From Setophaga petechia (Eukaryota; Chordata; Aves; Passeriformes; Parulidae), in the NCBI GenBank assembly GCA_024362935.1, contig JANCRA010000016.1, positions 20,505,165 through 20,569,164 on the forward strand: DNA of 64,000 bases. Reading direction: 5' to 3'. The position numbers and the translations under genes are program-made. Below the pieces are notes generated by a model. That model saw only the letters and a program-made list of their open reading frames with translations, had not been told where the DNA came from and made no database searches. Of this stretch, positions 25,825-38,201 are shown one piece after another (the stretch's first letter is position 1; each line of letters opens with the position of its first letter).

Positions 25825-28682
25825 TGACACCTGACCCTAATTGAAGACATACAGGGAAACAGCTCCCTTGCCATGGGCTGGACAGAACCACAACCTTTGC
25901 AGATCAGCTCTGTGTGTGGCATTGTTTGCTGCACTTCATCATCAGGCTATTATTGAACAGTGTGGGATCCCCACTGTAAATTCATGGCTCCTTTACAGTG
26001 TTTAGATGTGCCTGAGATTTTTCTCTTTTCTCTCTTTCCACTTTCTGGACAAGTTTTGATGTTGTCCTCGACAGCTGGTAACGTTGAGGAAAAGAGTGAG
26101 GAGAGGGATTTGAGGCAAGTGTTGTTCTGTGTCGCACTGAAATGCAAGTGGCTCTTAATGTGTCAGGATGTACAAGCAGGAGGAAAAGAATAGAGAAATG
26201 TGTGAGCAGAGGTGAAGAACTGTCATACTGTACTGAATAGGCAGAGTAGGCTGATGTCATTGCCACCATAGGAACAAAAAAACCCCAGAGAGATGCTGGG
26301 CTTGATTACATCAGTTCATAAAATGGGCTTTGCTTTCCTCTTTGCACTACCAGCTTTGATGCAAACGCTGAGGTAATGCAAGAACTCTTAGTAGAAGTGC
26401 AAAACAACCATGTTGTAATTTTTTTAGCTTCAGAGAGGATTCTTTGTTATTGAGGGAATGGTGATTGTGCCACTCATTTTAGTAAGTACCTTTTATAACA
26501 GATGACATTCAGCTGGACTGGCAGAGACACATTTTCATCCTTTGATGCCATTTCTAAGAGTCCTGGTTGAAATGGAAAATTTTACTTCTTCATCTTCTTT
26601 TACACATACACAGGAACTTGAATAGAGAAGAATGGAAGTCCTGAATCATTTTAGTGCATTGAAATATGCAAATATATGTCTTTTTTTTGTTGTTGTTGAA
26701 CTTTCTGCTTGTTCTGCCAATAAATATGAGAATTTGATTGGGTCCTACTAAGAATGCTTATTGAAGCGGGGTTCCCAGCTTGCTGCAGAGGGGGACTTGG
26801 GCTCAGGCAGAACACCTAGACTGGCCAATATTGAAACAGCTGCCTTTGCAAATTGTTTCAGGAACATGGGTAAATAAGGCTCTGCACCCTTACCAAGCTA
26901 TTTGCAAAATGAGAGTTTATTTGTGTTTTGATGTAGGTTATTGATGCACAGACACATAGATATTGTAATGAACTTATCTTGGGTTTAGGAAACATGTAGT
27001 TGTGTTGCAGAGCTCTACTGTCCTTGTTAAATAGTAGCTATCAGTGTTAAATTGCTTATCCTGTACATCACATCTGAATTTCATACTTTATACCAGCATG
27101 GTTTGAGGAAAGTTTAGAATGTGATTTTCACAGGGACTGAGAGGACGTGTAGTGGGGAATGCCCTTAATAAAATGGAACTATTAAGGGTGTTGTGAAAAT
27201 AGTATTGATTTAGCACATGAGAAATAACAGTAACTATTTTATTTAGCATAAAAAAATGTGGAGTAGGAGGAGGGTAACTTTTGGAGCAAAACTTAGCATT
27301 GTGAAGAAGTGAGGGCATCCTGGGTCATTTTGCCAATGAAACTCTATAACCATGTAAACATAAAACATCAGCTTGAAACACTTAATCTAAGATGTTGGGC
27401 ATTTCTCCTTTAAAGTTCTGTCTTGCCTACTTTTGAAAAAGTAGAGTTAAACAGTTTATAATTTTTTTTCCTGTGATATGCAATATGTAAAGACTTTCTG
27501 TTAATATCATACTAGAATCATCAGACAATTCTGTTGCTTACAAGAGAAAACAATTTTGTGATGTATTTCCCTCTCATATTAGGAAAAAATCCACATCTGC
27601 CCATAAAATTTACAAATTTCCAAAGGATATAGGAAAATTATATTAAAAAAAAAGATAGGAGGGGTGTGAAGCAAGCATTCAAATTTCCATGGAAGCTCTG
27701 TGTTTATGTAAAGTACAGCAGCTGCACTGCAAATTCTCCTCTCTGGATGACCTCACTTCTGAACAAGACAGACTGTTCTGGGTGCAGGTGTGATTACTGA
27801 ATTATTTGTTCTGTTTCAGTGTCAGTCAGTTACAGAGAAGTATTATGGGAATAAAGTGAATTGGTAGATTTGGTATTCCACAGTTCACTATGTGCCTTCC
27901 TGCTATTGCAGAAATAGTTTATTTTATTCTCTTGAATTGCATTAGTTAAATAGGACAGACAAGAGGAAGGGACTCCAGCAACAACCTCTGAATACATGAG
28001 GCAGACAGAAAGGCAGGACTGCACTGAAGATACTGCTTGACATAAAAGACAGTTTTGACAGCTGAATTAGGATATTTTTTTAAGAGGTTTGTATATGTTT
28101 TTGGAATTGAGAATTTTAATTTGCTTCTCCATGCTTCTTGAGAAATAGAGCTGTGAGAAATGCTTACTCCTAAGACATGCATCCAGTCAGCCTTGGTCTG
28201 AATGGGATTGTTCTTGTGAACCTGCCAGCAGTTTTCCAACCTACCTTAGGTCACTTGGTCTTTGCCGGGTGTCTGTACTTATTTATGTTCTGCGTGCCTT
28301 TTATCTCTTACTGGTTTATGCAATTTTACAGGAAAATCCTCTTCTTTCATCAGTGTTCGGTGCAGACTGCCAGAGAGCAGGACTAATGGACTGAAATGTG
28401 ACTGCTTTTCTCACACTTGTCTCCAGCCAGGCAGGTGTAGTCAGACTGGAACCTGAGTTCCTGAACACCTGATGCGCGCAGCATGTCAGCTTTTCAGGGT
28501 CTTGGAAGAATCAGCACAGATCTAGAACCCACAAAAGCGAGTTCTTACAGAAAGATGAGTGTAGTTTCCTCCAAATAATTAGCAAATCCAGGCTCTGCTT
28601 TGACAGCCATGTGAGAGAACTATTCACTGTAAGATGTGTGACTTCAGCAGCCAAGACAAACTTGCACTTGTAGGAGGTTTTC

Positions 28683-28711
28683 CCTTTTATTGCTGAAAGG
28701 GCAATAAAAGG
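28683..28711. repeat. Inverted repeat, 11-bp arms, 7-nt spacer
   Basis: CCTTTTATTGC, TGAAAGG, GCAATAAAAGG. The arms are perfect. The right arm contains AATAAA. Confidence 0.9.
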
Positions 28712-30331
28712 ACATGGCACTTCATGTGAGTGGTAGTCCTGTAAGGGTTAAGGAGTGATGGCAATGGTATCTTTATGCATCCTCTATTCTGTTCCTTCTC
28801 TCTTCGAACATGGTCCTGACAGGACTGGCTTCGTGTGAGGCACGGAGCATTAGTACAGAAATGTGTGTGAGAATTTGGAAACATTTTTTTAAAAGGCAAG
28901 GGGATTAAGATTCCTATGCAAAAAACAATGTACTCATAAACACTTTTGTGTTGTATTTAATAAGTTGCATTATGCTGTGTGCTTTAAGTAAAAAACAGAT
29001 GGAAAATGGAAGGACATTTGCTGAGACTGATTGATTGTAAATACTGATCTTGTTTCTGATCCCGTGCAGTTTCTTCAAATGATCTCATTGAAGACATATA
29101 GGGAAACAGATCAGATTATCTCTGAGGATTAACAAGGGTTTTGGGTGAGTAGGAAATGATAAACAGGTCAAAGGAATGTGTAATCAGTGCAGTCACACTA
29201 TAGCACGATTCTCCTGAGCATGACAATTGCATACCTTTCTTTTAAACCATCTGAAGCAGATAGATCTTCCTCATGAAATTGGTAATGTGCTCATGTTAGG
29301 ACTTGGAAACACAACAACATTTCTGATGATGGGAACTGGAAGTAGTGGAAGAGGGATTTGGCAGGGTCAAGGACAGTTTGAGCACCACCTGCTGCTGTTG
29401 GTGTTGGGAGTAGTGAGACACTGTGGTGGTAAACAGCTGGGGTTTCTCTGAGTCATTCATTCTCCCTTCCCACCTCATGGCTCTGTCTACCTGTGTGGGT
29501 GGCCAGGTGCATTTCTAGGCAAGGAAGTCATTAAAATTGATGTCACATCTCACAGTCATGTTAGGAGGGAGAGGGGACATGATTGCATCTTTTTGTTACC
29601 TGTTTTGGAGCCTTTGTGCACTCACAAAGTGAGTGCTGTATGTGACCATCAGTAAAAAGGGCAGGGGACCAACACAGCTTGTATCTTCAGTCTCACCTGT
29701 CTGTGATACGCCAGGCACTAGGCTGCACATCCCTATTGAGGTGCAGGAAGGGTCTTGTTCGGAAACACAACAGTGAAAAATATCTTCTTGTATTCATCTG
29801 CCCATCTGCTTTCTGGGGGTGGATGGGATGGTGGTTTTAGGTCGATAGCAGTTGATCTGATCAAGGATATAAAGGTTAGGGGTGATACAGTTGGGGACAT
29901 GTTAACTTCAGCAGGTAGCATGGCTTGTGCTTGGATCAATTCTGCCTCCTGCTGAGAAAAACTGGTGCAATAATAAAGTGTCAAGGCTGGGTGTCTTGGA
30001 GCTTGATGAAGGTCACAGGTCAGAGTTCATGGTGTGCTCACTGTCCTGCACTAACAACTTGTGTCTGTTAACATCAGGGCTGGACATTTTGCTTCAGAAA
30101 AGGCGCCTCCATGTGGGAACTTAGGGCAAGGTTGCTATCTCAGCATGAGGCTACAGTAACCTGGAATAGTATTTTGTGTATGTGTTCTTTTGTTAGCCGG
30201 GGTAAGGTAGAGCAGAGAGTCATCCTACTTCTTTTAACAATAAAATCTGACACACCTGAACCCAAGGAGGCCAGCTGGAAGAAGATATTGAAACCCCTCA
30301 GTAAGTGAGGTAGCATCGTGTAGCATTCAAA

Positions 30332-30349
30332 CAAGTTATATATAACTTG
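30332..30349. repeat. 18-bp perfect palindrome
   Basis: CAAGTTATATATAACTTG, with no spacer and no recognised function. Confidence 0.9.
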
Positions 30350-33189
30350 AGATAAATAAGAGTTGTTTCTTTATGATCTTTGAACTTGTCTGCATGTTTC
30401 TTATTTGTTCTTTCAGATAAAACAGTGAAGTCTTTAACTGCTCCAGAAGAAGAGGGTCTGGAAGGAAAATGCCTCTGGCAGAGTATCAGGTAACACTGGT
30501 AGAGGGGAAATTCTTAATTTTAAAAATATTTATCTGAATCAGTCTTGAGAATTGAGTTACGCCTGAATTTGAAGTTACAGGTTCAGAGAAGAAAATCTTG
30601 AGCTCTCCGTCACTGAAACCAGAAAAGTGCCTGCTTTTTGTTTTTATGTAAAGTGCTACTGCTTTTGATATGCAAATAGTGCACTATACTTTGAAACCTC
30701 AGTCTTCTAGAGAGCAAAAGGAAGAGCAGAGAAAAATCTGTGTGGTGCAGGAATTCAAATGATATGGAGACAGGGTTCCTACTCCCTTTCACAATGCAGT
30801 CCTAAATTCCAGTAAAGCACAAAGAGATCAAATCAGCTTGGACTCTGAGGGCAAGGATTACCGTATGTTGTAAGGGGCATTTGATAATCCCTGGGTGCAA
30901 TGAATATAAAGGGTAACTGAGAAGACTGAATGTTAAAGGAGCTGGAGCAAGCAGTAATAGAACTGAGTGGGCTGTAGCCGAGTGACAGCTCATCATATAA
31001 TCATCATGTTTTCCACTTAGAGCATCTCTGAAAAACAAGAAAGATGGTTTAATTCTTTCTGCTTTTCCTCTAAAAAGAGATTTTGAATAATTGTTTTTTG
31101 GAAAACCTTCATTGACTTCTGGGCTATCAGTACATATTTTGGGTGATAGAAGAGTTATTGCCTGTGGTTCAAAATATATTCTCATGCTCAGACACTCCTC
31201 ATTAGATCATAGGAGAATTTCCCTTAGTCATTTTTCGTTTTCCTTAATTGCCTTCTCTTGCACAGAGATCAGGTTGGCTCTGCTGGCATTTCATGGTGTG
31301 GAAGCAATCACTGAGGAAAGCAGGGATTTGAGCATGTTTTGGTGTCTTTGATGCGCCATTCTTCCTCCTGCCAACGTCTCACCCCTGAGAAGCTGCCAGA
31401 AGAATCCTAGATGGGCACAGATGGATCAGCTGAGTGGCTTTGAGGGCAGCCCCCTGCCCTCCCCATGGCTCAGGTGTACCATGGTGGGGAGCGAGGCCAT
31501 TGTGCCCCCTTCTTCTCCCTCAATCCTCAGTTCCAAGAAGCTGATCAAGGAGAAACCATGGTTCTGTGATTATGTAAAGCAGTAGCAGGTTCCCAGTTTT
31601 TATAGGAAGCTCTCACTAATCTCTAAGTCAGTCTTTTTTTTTTTTTTTTTTAACATTATCAGGAGAATGGCAACTGGAAAATGACTTTATTAGGTGAAAT
31701 AGGATTTAAAGGAAAATGGGTCTTACGAGATGAAGCTAAAATCAATAGGAGATTGCACTTTATGCTGTGAGTCTTTAAGACTACATATGTACTGTGTGGT
31801 CTAGTTTTGGGTTAAGAGCTTGTCAGGTTTTGTATCCAGAGGTGGCTTTGCAGTTAATAAAATATTATTCTTTTTAAAGTTAAATTGCATTTATTATTGG
31901 TAAAGGTGGAACTGTCCCTATGAAGTTGATGAAGTGGTGTCCTTGAAGGGTGAAGCTATGGCTGTGTTTTCCTGTGAAGTCATCAAACTGTGTGGTTGGT
32001 GCAGAGTGTAGGAGAGTAACTTCAACTCGACTTCTGTATTCTTTCAGAAGGGGTAGCTCTGTTAGCAGCAGTGCACTCCACTAAAGTTTGTGCAGCTCTC
32101 TAGCAATAGGTTTTTCTACTGCAGCCCACCATTGAAGTATCTGTATGACTGGAACTTGCTTTGCTGTTGGCTTTCAGTTACTGTTGGGGGGGGTTGCATG
32201 TGTATGAGGTTCAGAAATAGCTTTTTCTCAGAAATTTGGGGCAGATACATTAACTAGAAATCATCAGAAATTAAGAATATACATGCCAAAAGTCATTAAT
32301 GTTCTGCCACCTCAGAATGAATCAATGAAGGACATACATTCTCATTTAATTAAGAATTCTGAGCTTTTAGTGGCTAGGGGGAAAAAGAGCTACTTATTTA
32401 ATAGTGTTTTTAAAAGATGAATATGTTTAATAAAGTGTAGGTGTTCACAGTATTGGGGAGGCAAAAACAAGCTTTATGGTCTTGTATTTACTTCTCAGTC
32501 ATGTTTACAGACCACTCAGATAATCAGCAGAGCAGGTGTCACCAGGTGGCCCAAAGCCAGTGGTGCAGAGAAGGAAGGAATCCACCTGTTCTGGCCTTCT
32601 GGGGTTTAGCAATACCTTTGAGTCAGTGCAGACTGCTTTTGCTGGAGAAGTGCTGTAAGGCAGATAGGTGAAGATTGGGGATAACATCCACTGTTGGTTC
32701 AATTCAGATTGTACCTATCTTATTTTAGAAGATGAATGCAGAATGTAGATAATCGATCAGCTTGAGAGCTGAGATTTGGTATCTTTCTAGCATGGGCCTG
32801 GAGAAGTGCCTTTGTTTTTTGTGATAAAGAACTGTGTGTAAGGTCTTGATTAAAAAGAGAGTTTTCCCTTGTGAAAAGGTGTCTCTAGCTTTTGACCAGT
32901 CAAACATTTGCTGTGTTTTCTGTGACTTCATGCTGTTACTACAGACGCTGACACGTAACCAGACGTCTGCCTCAAAGTGACATGTGCTGTGGGAACTAAA
33001 GGGACAGTACAGAAAGCTTCCCAGTATCTTGGTGATACTGCTTCTGTCACCAAACCCTTCATGAGTCATCAGAGATTGTCACATTTTGGTTATGTCATTG
33101 TGGTAAATAGGTATGATTGGTGCTGATAAAATTGAAACAGTAATCAATATTGGTACAGTAATTAATATTTAGGAATAATAAAAATAGTT

Positions 33190-33850
33190 AAAAGTTGTAA
33201 TGCCAAAGAAGAGAAGGAGAGGAGGGGCTTCACCACGCCCCCCCCCCCCCCCCCCCCCCCCCCCACTTCCCCCCGGCAGATGTTCACAAGGACAGGAGGA
33301 AAGAAGCCGAAGATACAGTTGCTAAAAATGAGCAGAAAGGAAGCAAAACCTGGTTGGGTCCCAGAAAATGCTAATTGTAAGGGATTTATTGCCTTGATAT
33401 GTAGATATAGTGATAGGTTAGTCTTGGCTTACATTGTACTGGTTTGGTGCGCATGTGTAACCCAAAGGTGAATTAAAGGACACAGAGGAAGACTACGAAA
33501 TCTTCATCAGACGACCCCCAAAGACTTGTGCGAGCACCAAACCGAGTGTGGAGCATGCGCGGTAAAGGTGGTGATGAGGGCAGAGATAGAAATATGATGA
33601 ACAGAAAATAGGAGGAGATGGTATTAACCCATGACATGTAAGGGGGTCATTTTCACTTGGCAAGCTTGTACGTGAGGTGGAAGGGTCCCAGAACCCTGCA
33701 CTCCGTACCCCGCGGTTATCTTTTGCTTATGCGCTATTATTTGAACCAAATTATCCCTTATTTATGTATTTCCTGAACTATTTAATTAAAATTGCTGTTA
33801 TCTCAATTTTTTTTTTTTTTTATGAAGGGATAATTGGGCAAACATAACAC
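33190..33850 (+). mobile_element. Candidate LTR-retroelement remnant (inferred)
   Basis: This patch differs from its surroundings. It carries several CpGs (GTGCGCATGTG, GAGCATGCGCGG, CCCCGCGGTTATC), a poly-C run, a GC-richer first half, and an AT-rich second half with ATTAAA-type signals (TAATTAAAATTGC) ending in a run of about 15 T. The order resembles the end of an avian endogenous retrovirus (polypurine or pre-LTR region, then an LTR), but I could not find TG...CA ends with a matching target duplication and no protein domain is visible. The 63-codon frame at 33280-33471 has no recognisable retroviral motif. The boundaries are approximate. Confidence 0.4.
33238..33264 (+). repeat. Poly-C run of 27
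   Basis: An uninterrupted run of 27 C followed by ACTTCCCCCCGG. Such runs are hard to sequence and assemble, so the length is uncertain. It sits at the 5' side of the retroelement-like patch. Confidence 0.9.
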
Positions 33851-34913
33851 CATAAACAAGACTCAGGTTGAACTTTGAAAAGATTAATAGCCTTTATAGA
33901 AACTTACTGTAAATGTTTCATGTTCTTTCCAGAAAAATTTTCTTGTGGTTGTTTCAGTTTGACTCTAGTGCCATTTGTTTTTCTTTCATTATGGATGAAT
34001 CATCAAATAGCTGAATGTAGAATTGAATTTGACTGAGGTCAAATTCATTGCTTGTATTGGCAATTACAATTTCATTTAAATCTGTAGTTCACACTTGTAA
34101 GAAGCTGTGGCTTTTGCTCTAGCCTCTTCACTAAAAGACACATTCTGCCTCTCCATGCACATTATTTGTGCTGTCATAGGAATTAAACCCAATTAGGATG
34201 ACACCAATATCCTTTCTCTCTATTTCCTAACCTCTTTTTTATTACCCAGTGGATGCATTTAAACATCCAGGGATGGTGTCAACAGGAGGCAGAGAAACCA
34301 CAAGGGACTTTTCTCTGCAACCCCTTATGTATTAATTTTTTTCCTTCACATTTTTACTATCTAAAGAGATATTTGTTCTGGCTATCTTTTAACTTCTGCA
34401 ATTGGAACAACTGTTTATATTGGGCCTTCAGAGAGACCAAGGGGCACTTTGATGGCCAGTGACACTCTGAGAAGTCCTTCCATGTGTGCTGTTTCTAACT
34501 GAGTTGTGAGTGTGCAGTGGCTGGGCAGGATGAGAGGGCACCAGGACAGACAGGAGCATTACTGATGCACCACTTGCTCTCAGTAATTTGTGGGTGTGGC
34601 TGTAATGCGTGTGTGAAGGAAATGCTGCTGTTGCAAAGGAATCAGATGAACTCACAGATATTGAGCACCGTTTTTCATTTATAATTGTGTGTACTTGTAC
34701 AATCTGCACATAACAATAAAAACACTACAGTGAAACTGAGGTGAAGTTTGGGTAATGTTTCAGTCTAGAAGTTTGAAGTAAAGACTTTGGCAAGATTGAA
34801 AAATTATCTGGATTTTAAATCTTTTTAAAATGTCTAAATTTGGCATTTTGGATTGTTTCCTATAATACTGAGAATTAAAGATGTGTTATCTTTAGTAAAA
34901 AATGTTAGTAAAG

Positions 34914-34949
34914 TTTTAACAAATTTCTACCAGTAGAAATTTGTTAAAA
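34914..34949. repeat. Perfect inverted repeat, 17-bp arms, 2-nt spacer
   Basis: TTTTAACAAATTTCTAC (34914-34930), CA, GTAGAAATTTGTTAAAA (34933-34949). The arms are exact. A perfect hairpin this long with such a short spacer is very unlikely by chance and resembles the 2607-2651 element in form, though not in sequence. Confidence 0.95.
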
Positions 34950-37900
34950 ATGTACATGTAAGTTCCCAACAGCATGGAGTTGCATCTTCATTTTCTAACT
35001 CTTCAATATGTTGGTTTTGTGACCACCACCACTAGATGGAAATACTCTGTATGTGAATATGGAGATTATTTAGCTCTTTTTGGTCAGGTAACCATGGTTG
35101 TTCTCCCTTTTCAGTGCAATTCCAAAGAATAGTGACCTTAATACTCTAGGTGGCTGACGTGAGTTCACCAGTTGAGCTCAGCTCAGCCTGTGGAGCACGT
35201 AGTGTCTAAGGGCTTTTAAAATGTCCAGAAAAAGGTGTGTTATGTTGAAATCAATTTGTGCAACAGCATATACTTGGAAAAAACACAGCTAAAAGAGTGG
35301 GAAAAGAAAATAGAGGATTAGATTTTCTTATTAATAAAGGAGAAAGTGTAACTAGGAGGGATATAACTTGAAAGAATTGTGTGATGTCACAATTAATATT
35401 CTTAGTATTTAAAAATTATAAGAATGAAAGCCCCAAAAACTTTAGATTATCTTTTAAGACTTTGATGAATGATGCCTAGACTAATAGAGAAGCAATCAGT
35501 GTCAAAGAAAAAATGTTATTTGGTCACAGCATTGCTAAACAGGCTGTAAAAGAAGAGTATGTGCAGGTCATTTTTGCTCTCTTAGCAGGTCCAGCAGATC
35601 AAAGCTATATAAACTACAATATATCCAGTCAGGATGCAAAACACTTGAGATAAAGCTCATTAAACCATGTAGGTCTATGCTTCATGGTTAATTTAATTAA
35701 TATTGAGGATTCTTTTAGATCAGTCTACAGTGCTTGTTGGTCTTGGGATTACTGTTTTTTAGAAATCATACTATTTTTATTTTTAACAAAATGAGTAGTT
35801 TTCAATCTGCAGGTAAATTTTTTCATAAGTAGAAACTGACTAAATCTATTGGATCTACTGGAGTATTTTACTCAGTTCTGCCACAGACAGAACGGGTCAA
35901 ACTGGTAGAAAACCAGCTCTCTAAACTGATTTTGAGATGTGTTTCCTCTGTTTATCTAAGCCAAACAAGAAGGGGGCTGGATTCCTAAGAAGCTGCCATC
36001 TGATGTAGATAGCATAGAATTTTTTTTTTCCATAATAATGCTACAGAAAATTATTCCAGGGTCAGAGTGTGTAGTGGATATGACAAATGGATGCAGAACA
36101 GCAAATTAGTGTCACTTTTGGAATAAAACAGTAAAACTTGTTCTGCTCTTCTCTCCATCCTCACAGGCACATGGTACTGCAGAGATTCAAAATCAGAAGT
36201 AAATCAGCTGGACAGTTGCCTCCTGCCTTCCTAAACAGGCAAACATATTAGCAACAGAAGAAGGGGCCTACCTACCTCATTCCTGTGAGTAGCTATAAAC
36301 ATCCTCTCCACCCCTCAAATCAGCATCTGCCAGGTAGTTGTTTTGGAAAGCTGAGCATAAGGATGTGGTGAAGAAAACAAAAATTTTAATTTGTTTTCTT
36401 ATTGGCAACAATTAAGTGTAGCCAGCCAAAGAAACCAACTAAAATGATTAACAGGCTACCAACATGCCTATTGCCTGTGACTACACAGAGGTGATGGATG
36501 ATGCGTTGTTACTCATTAAATCAACCTTTTCCTGTGCTTCCTAAAGTTTGCAGGCTGCATAAGTTCCTAAAACCATCCATATCATTGCCATGTTAAACTG
36601 ATGCTGCCGTTGATGTGTCACTGCAGAAGCTGTCTGGGGCTCAGTTCTTTGCTTTTGTATTTCTTAGCAGTTCATTCTGTAATAACATGGTGTAACCCAT
36701 TTTGAGGCTTGAACAGAAGATCCCCAGTGGCCCCCTTCGTCAGGGCAGTGAGCAGAACAGTGTTTGCTGAATTGCTGCTGTGTAGCTGATATTCATGATC
36801 TGAACTGCCTTTTCCTTGCTGACTTCTCTGTCCTTTCTCCAGGGAGAAGGTGGGTTTGCTGCTGTGGATGCCTGCCTCATTTGCTTCACCAAAATGAATT
36901 AGGGCATGCAGGAGATAAGGGAGACTTTTGCAAGCAGAGCCTATCATGGTGAGTCAGATTTTGTCCCTGCTTTTGCTATAGAGCTTCTCACTGTCCCTAC
37001 ATTGCTTAAACCAAACTGTTTACACAGAATTCTCTCTCCCCTGGAAGTATGTAACACATAACACTTTCTTGGCAGCAGTGCTGGATTGAGAGGTTCTTCT
37101 CTACTGCTTTTGCCTCCCCTGCCCCATGAGGTCCACAAAGGTGCTTGGGGGGACCTTCAGCAAATTAAAGCAGAAAATTGAATGGAGCTGAAAATAATTA
37201 CTCTCTACCATGTATGCGTGAAAAGTATGAGAAACTGGTCTGTAGCCTTGATTTGGAAACACAGCATCTGTCTTGAACATTATCCTAAAATTAAGTACAT
37301 GTGAACTGTATTTTTAATTTTGAGTTGCTAAATACTCTCTAAAATACTTCATACTAATACTCATAGAGATTAATTCTGCATGACTATAGATTAAGTTTTC
37401 TGTCATTGTACACTGTGATTGTGAAGGAGTCCCAAGAGTGCAGTCCCAGTCCGTAGCACTGCAGCATGGACATTGTATTTACCCTGGTATCTTCATTTAA
37501 TGGATTTGTTTCTAATTTGGAAGCTTAACCTTAGGTTTGAAATTCACCGCAAAGAACATTCTCAACAGCAACAAGGAGTAATGAAACATAGTTTGTTATA
37601 AAAGCATTGCTTTTCTCCCTCCTTCTCATGGTGATAATTCTTTGTCCTGTGTTGCCTTCTTTATTGCCTTCATTGTTCCAGGTTTTCCCAGCCTTCCACT
37701 TCTGTGTTATCTCAGTTTTCACATCATCTCAGTACCTTGTATGGATGTGTCAGGTCAAGCTTCTGGACAGAGGGTTCCCACATACTGCACTCAGACAGGC
37801 CTAAGCACTTGTGTGTCTACAAATGTGACAGTTTTGAGTTAATTCAGGATTAATTTAAACAAAAACAAATGCAATATCTTCTGAAAAATGTTTACTTTCA

Positions 37901-38037
37901 AGCAAACCTTCATACCAAATACATGTAAACAGACTGGATCATGCATGGATAAGCAGAAAACCAAAGTCAGAGTTCACAAATCTTTCTTTCCTACTTTCAA
38001 GCATTAATTTGTCCAGTTCCTGTGTTGTTTCGGGGGC

Positions 38038-38130
38038 ACATTTTTTTTGTTGTTATTTGGTTTTGGTCTTGGGGTTTTTTATTGTGGGTCTGGTTTTTTG
38101 GGGTTTTTCTTATTGGTTTTTTTTTTGTCT
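38038..38130 (+). repeat. G/T-rich low-complexity tract
   Basis: Runs of T and G with very few A or C (for example TTTGGTTTTGG and TTTTTTGGGGTTTTT). All the long tracts of this kind in the window have G and T on the + strand. Confidence 0.8.
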
Positions 38131-38143
38131 CTGACTGCCAGAG

Positions 38144-38201
38144 GTCTCTGCTTGAACATAGTTTCCATGTCTGTCTCTGCTTGAACACAGATTCTTTGTC
38201 T
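38144..38201 (+). repeat. Two-copy tandem duplication, period 29 bp
   Basis: GTCTCTGCTTGAACATAG begins at 38144 and GTCTCTGCTTGAACACAG begins at 38173. The second halves of the units have diverged. Confidence 0.75.

Larger units (their letters stand above)
23147..33180 (+). other. Intron-like DNA between the first LTR and the poly-C retroelement patch
   Basis: No known gene or classified repeat is recognised. The stretch holds inverted repeats at 25800-25824, 28683-28711 and 30332-30349, a degenerate TATA/ATAG-rich tract at 24560-24720, A and T homopolymers (25205-25220, 31634-31651), a 23-nt near-duplicate pair (25840-25862 and 29087-29109), and an exon-like segment at 30417-30489. The 31360-31570 part is distinctly richer in G and C than its surroundings but matches nothing I recognise. 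Confidence 0.5.

Noticed and set aside
29070..29145. Exon-like segment after CTGATCCCGTGCAG ending at GTGAGT
   Set aside because: The donor context (TTTTGG|GTGAGT) is poor and similar pairs recur through the window. It was not distinguishable from chance.
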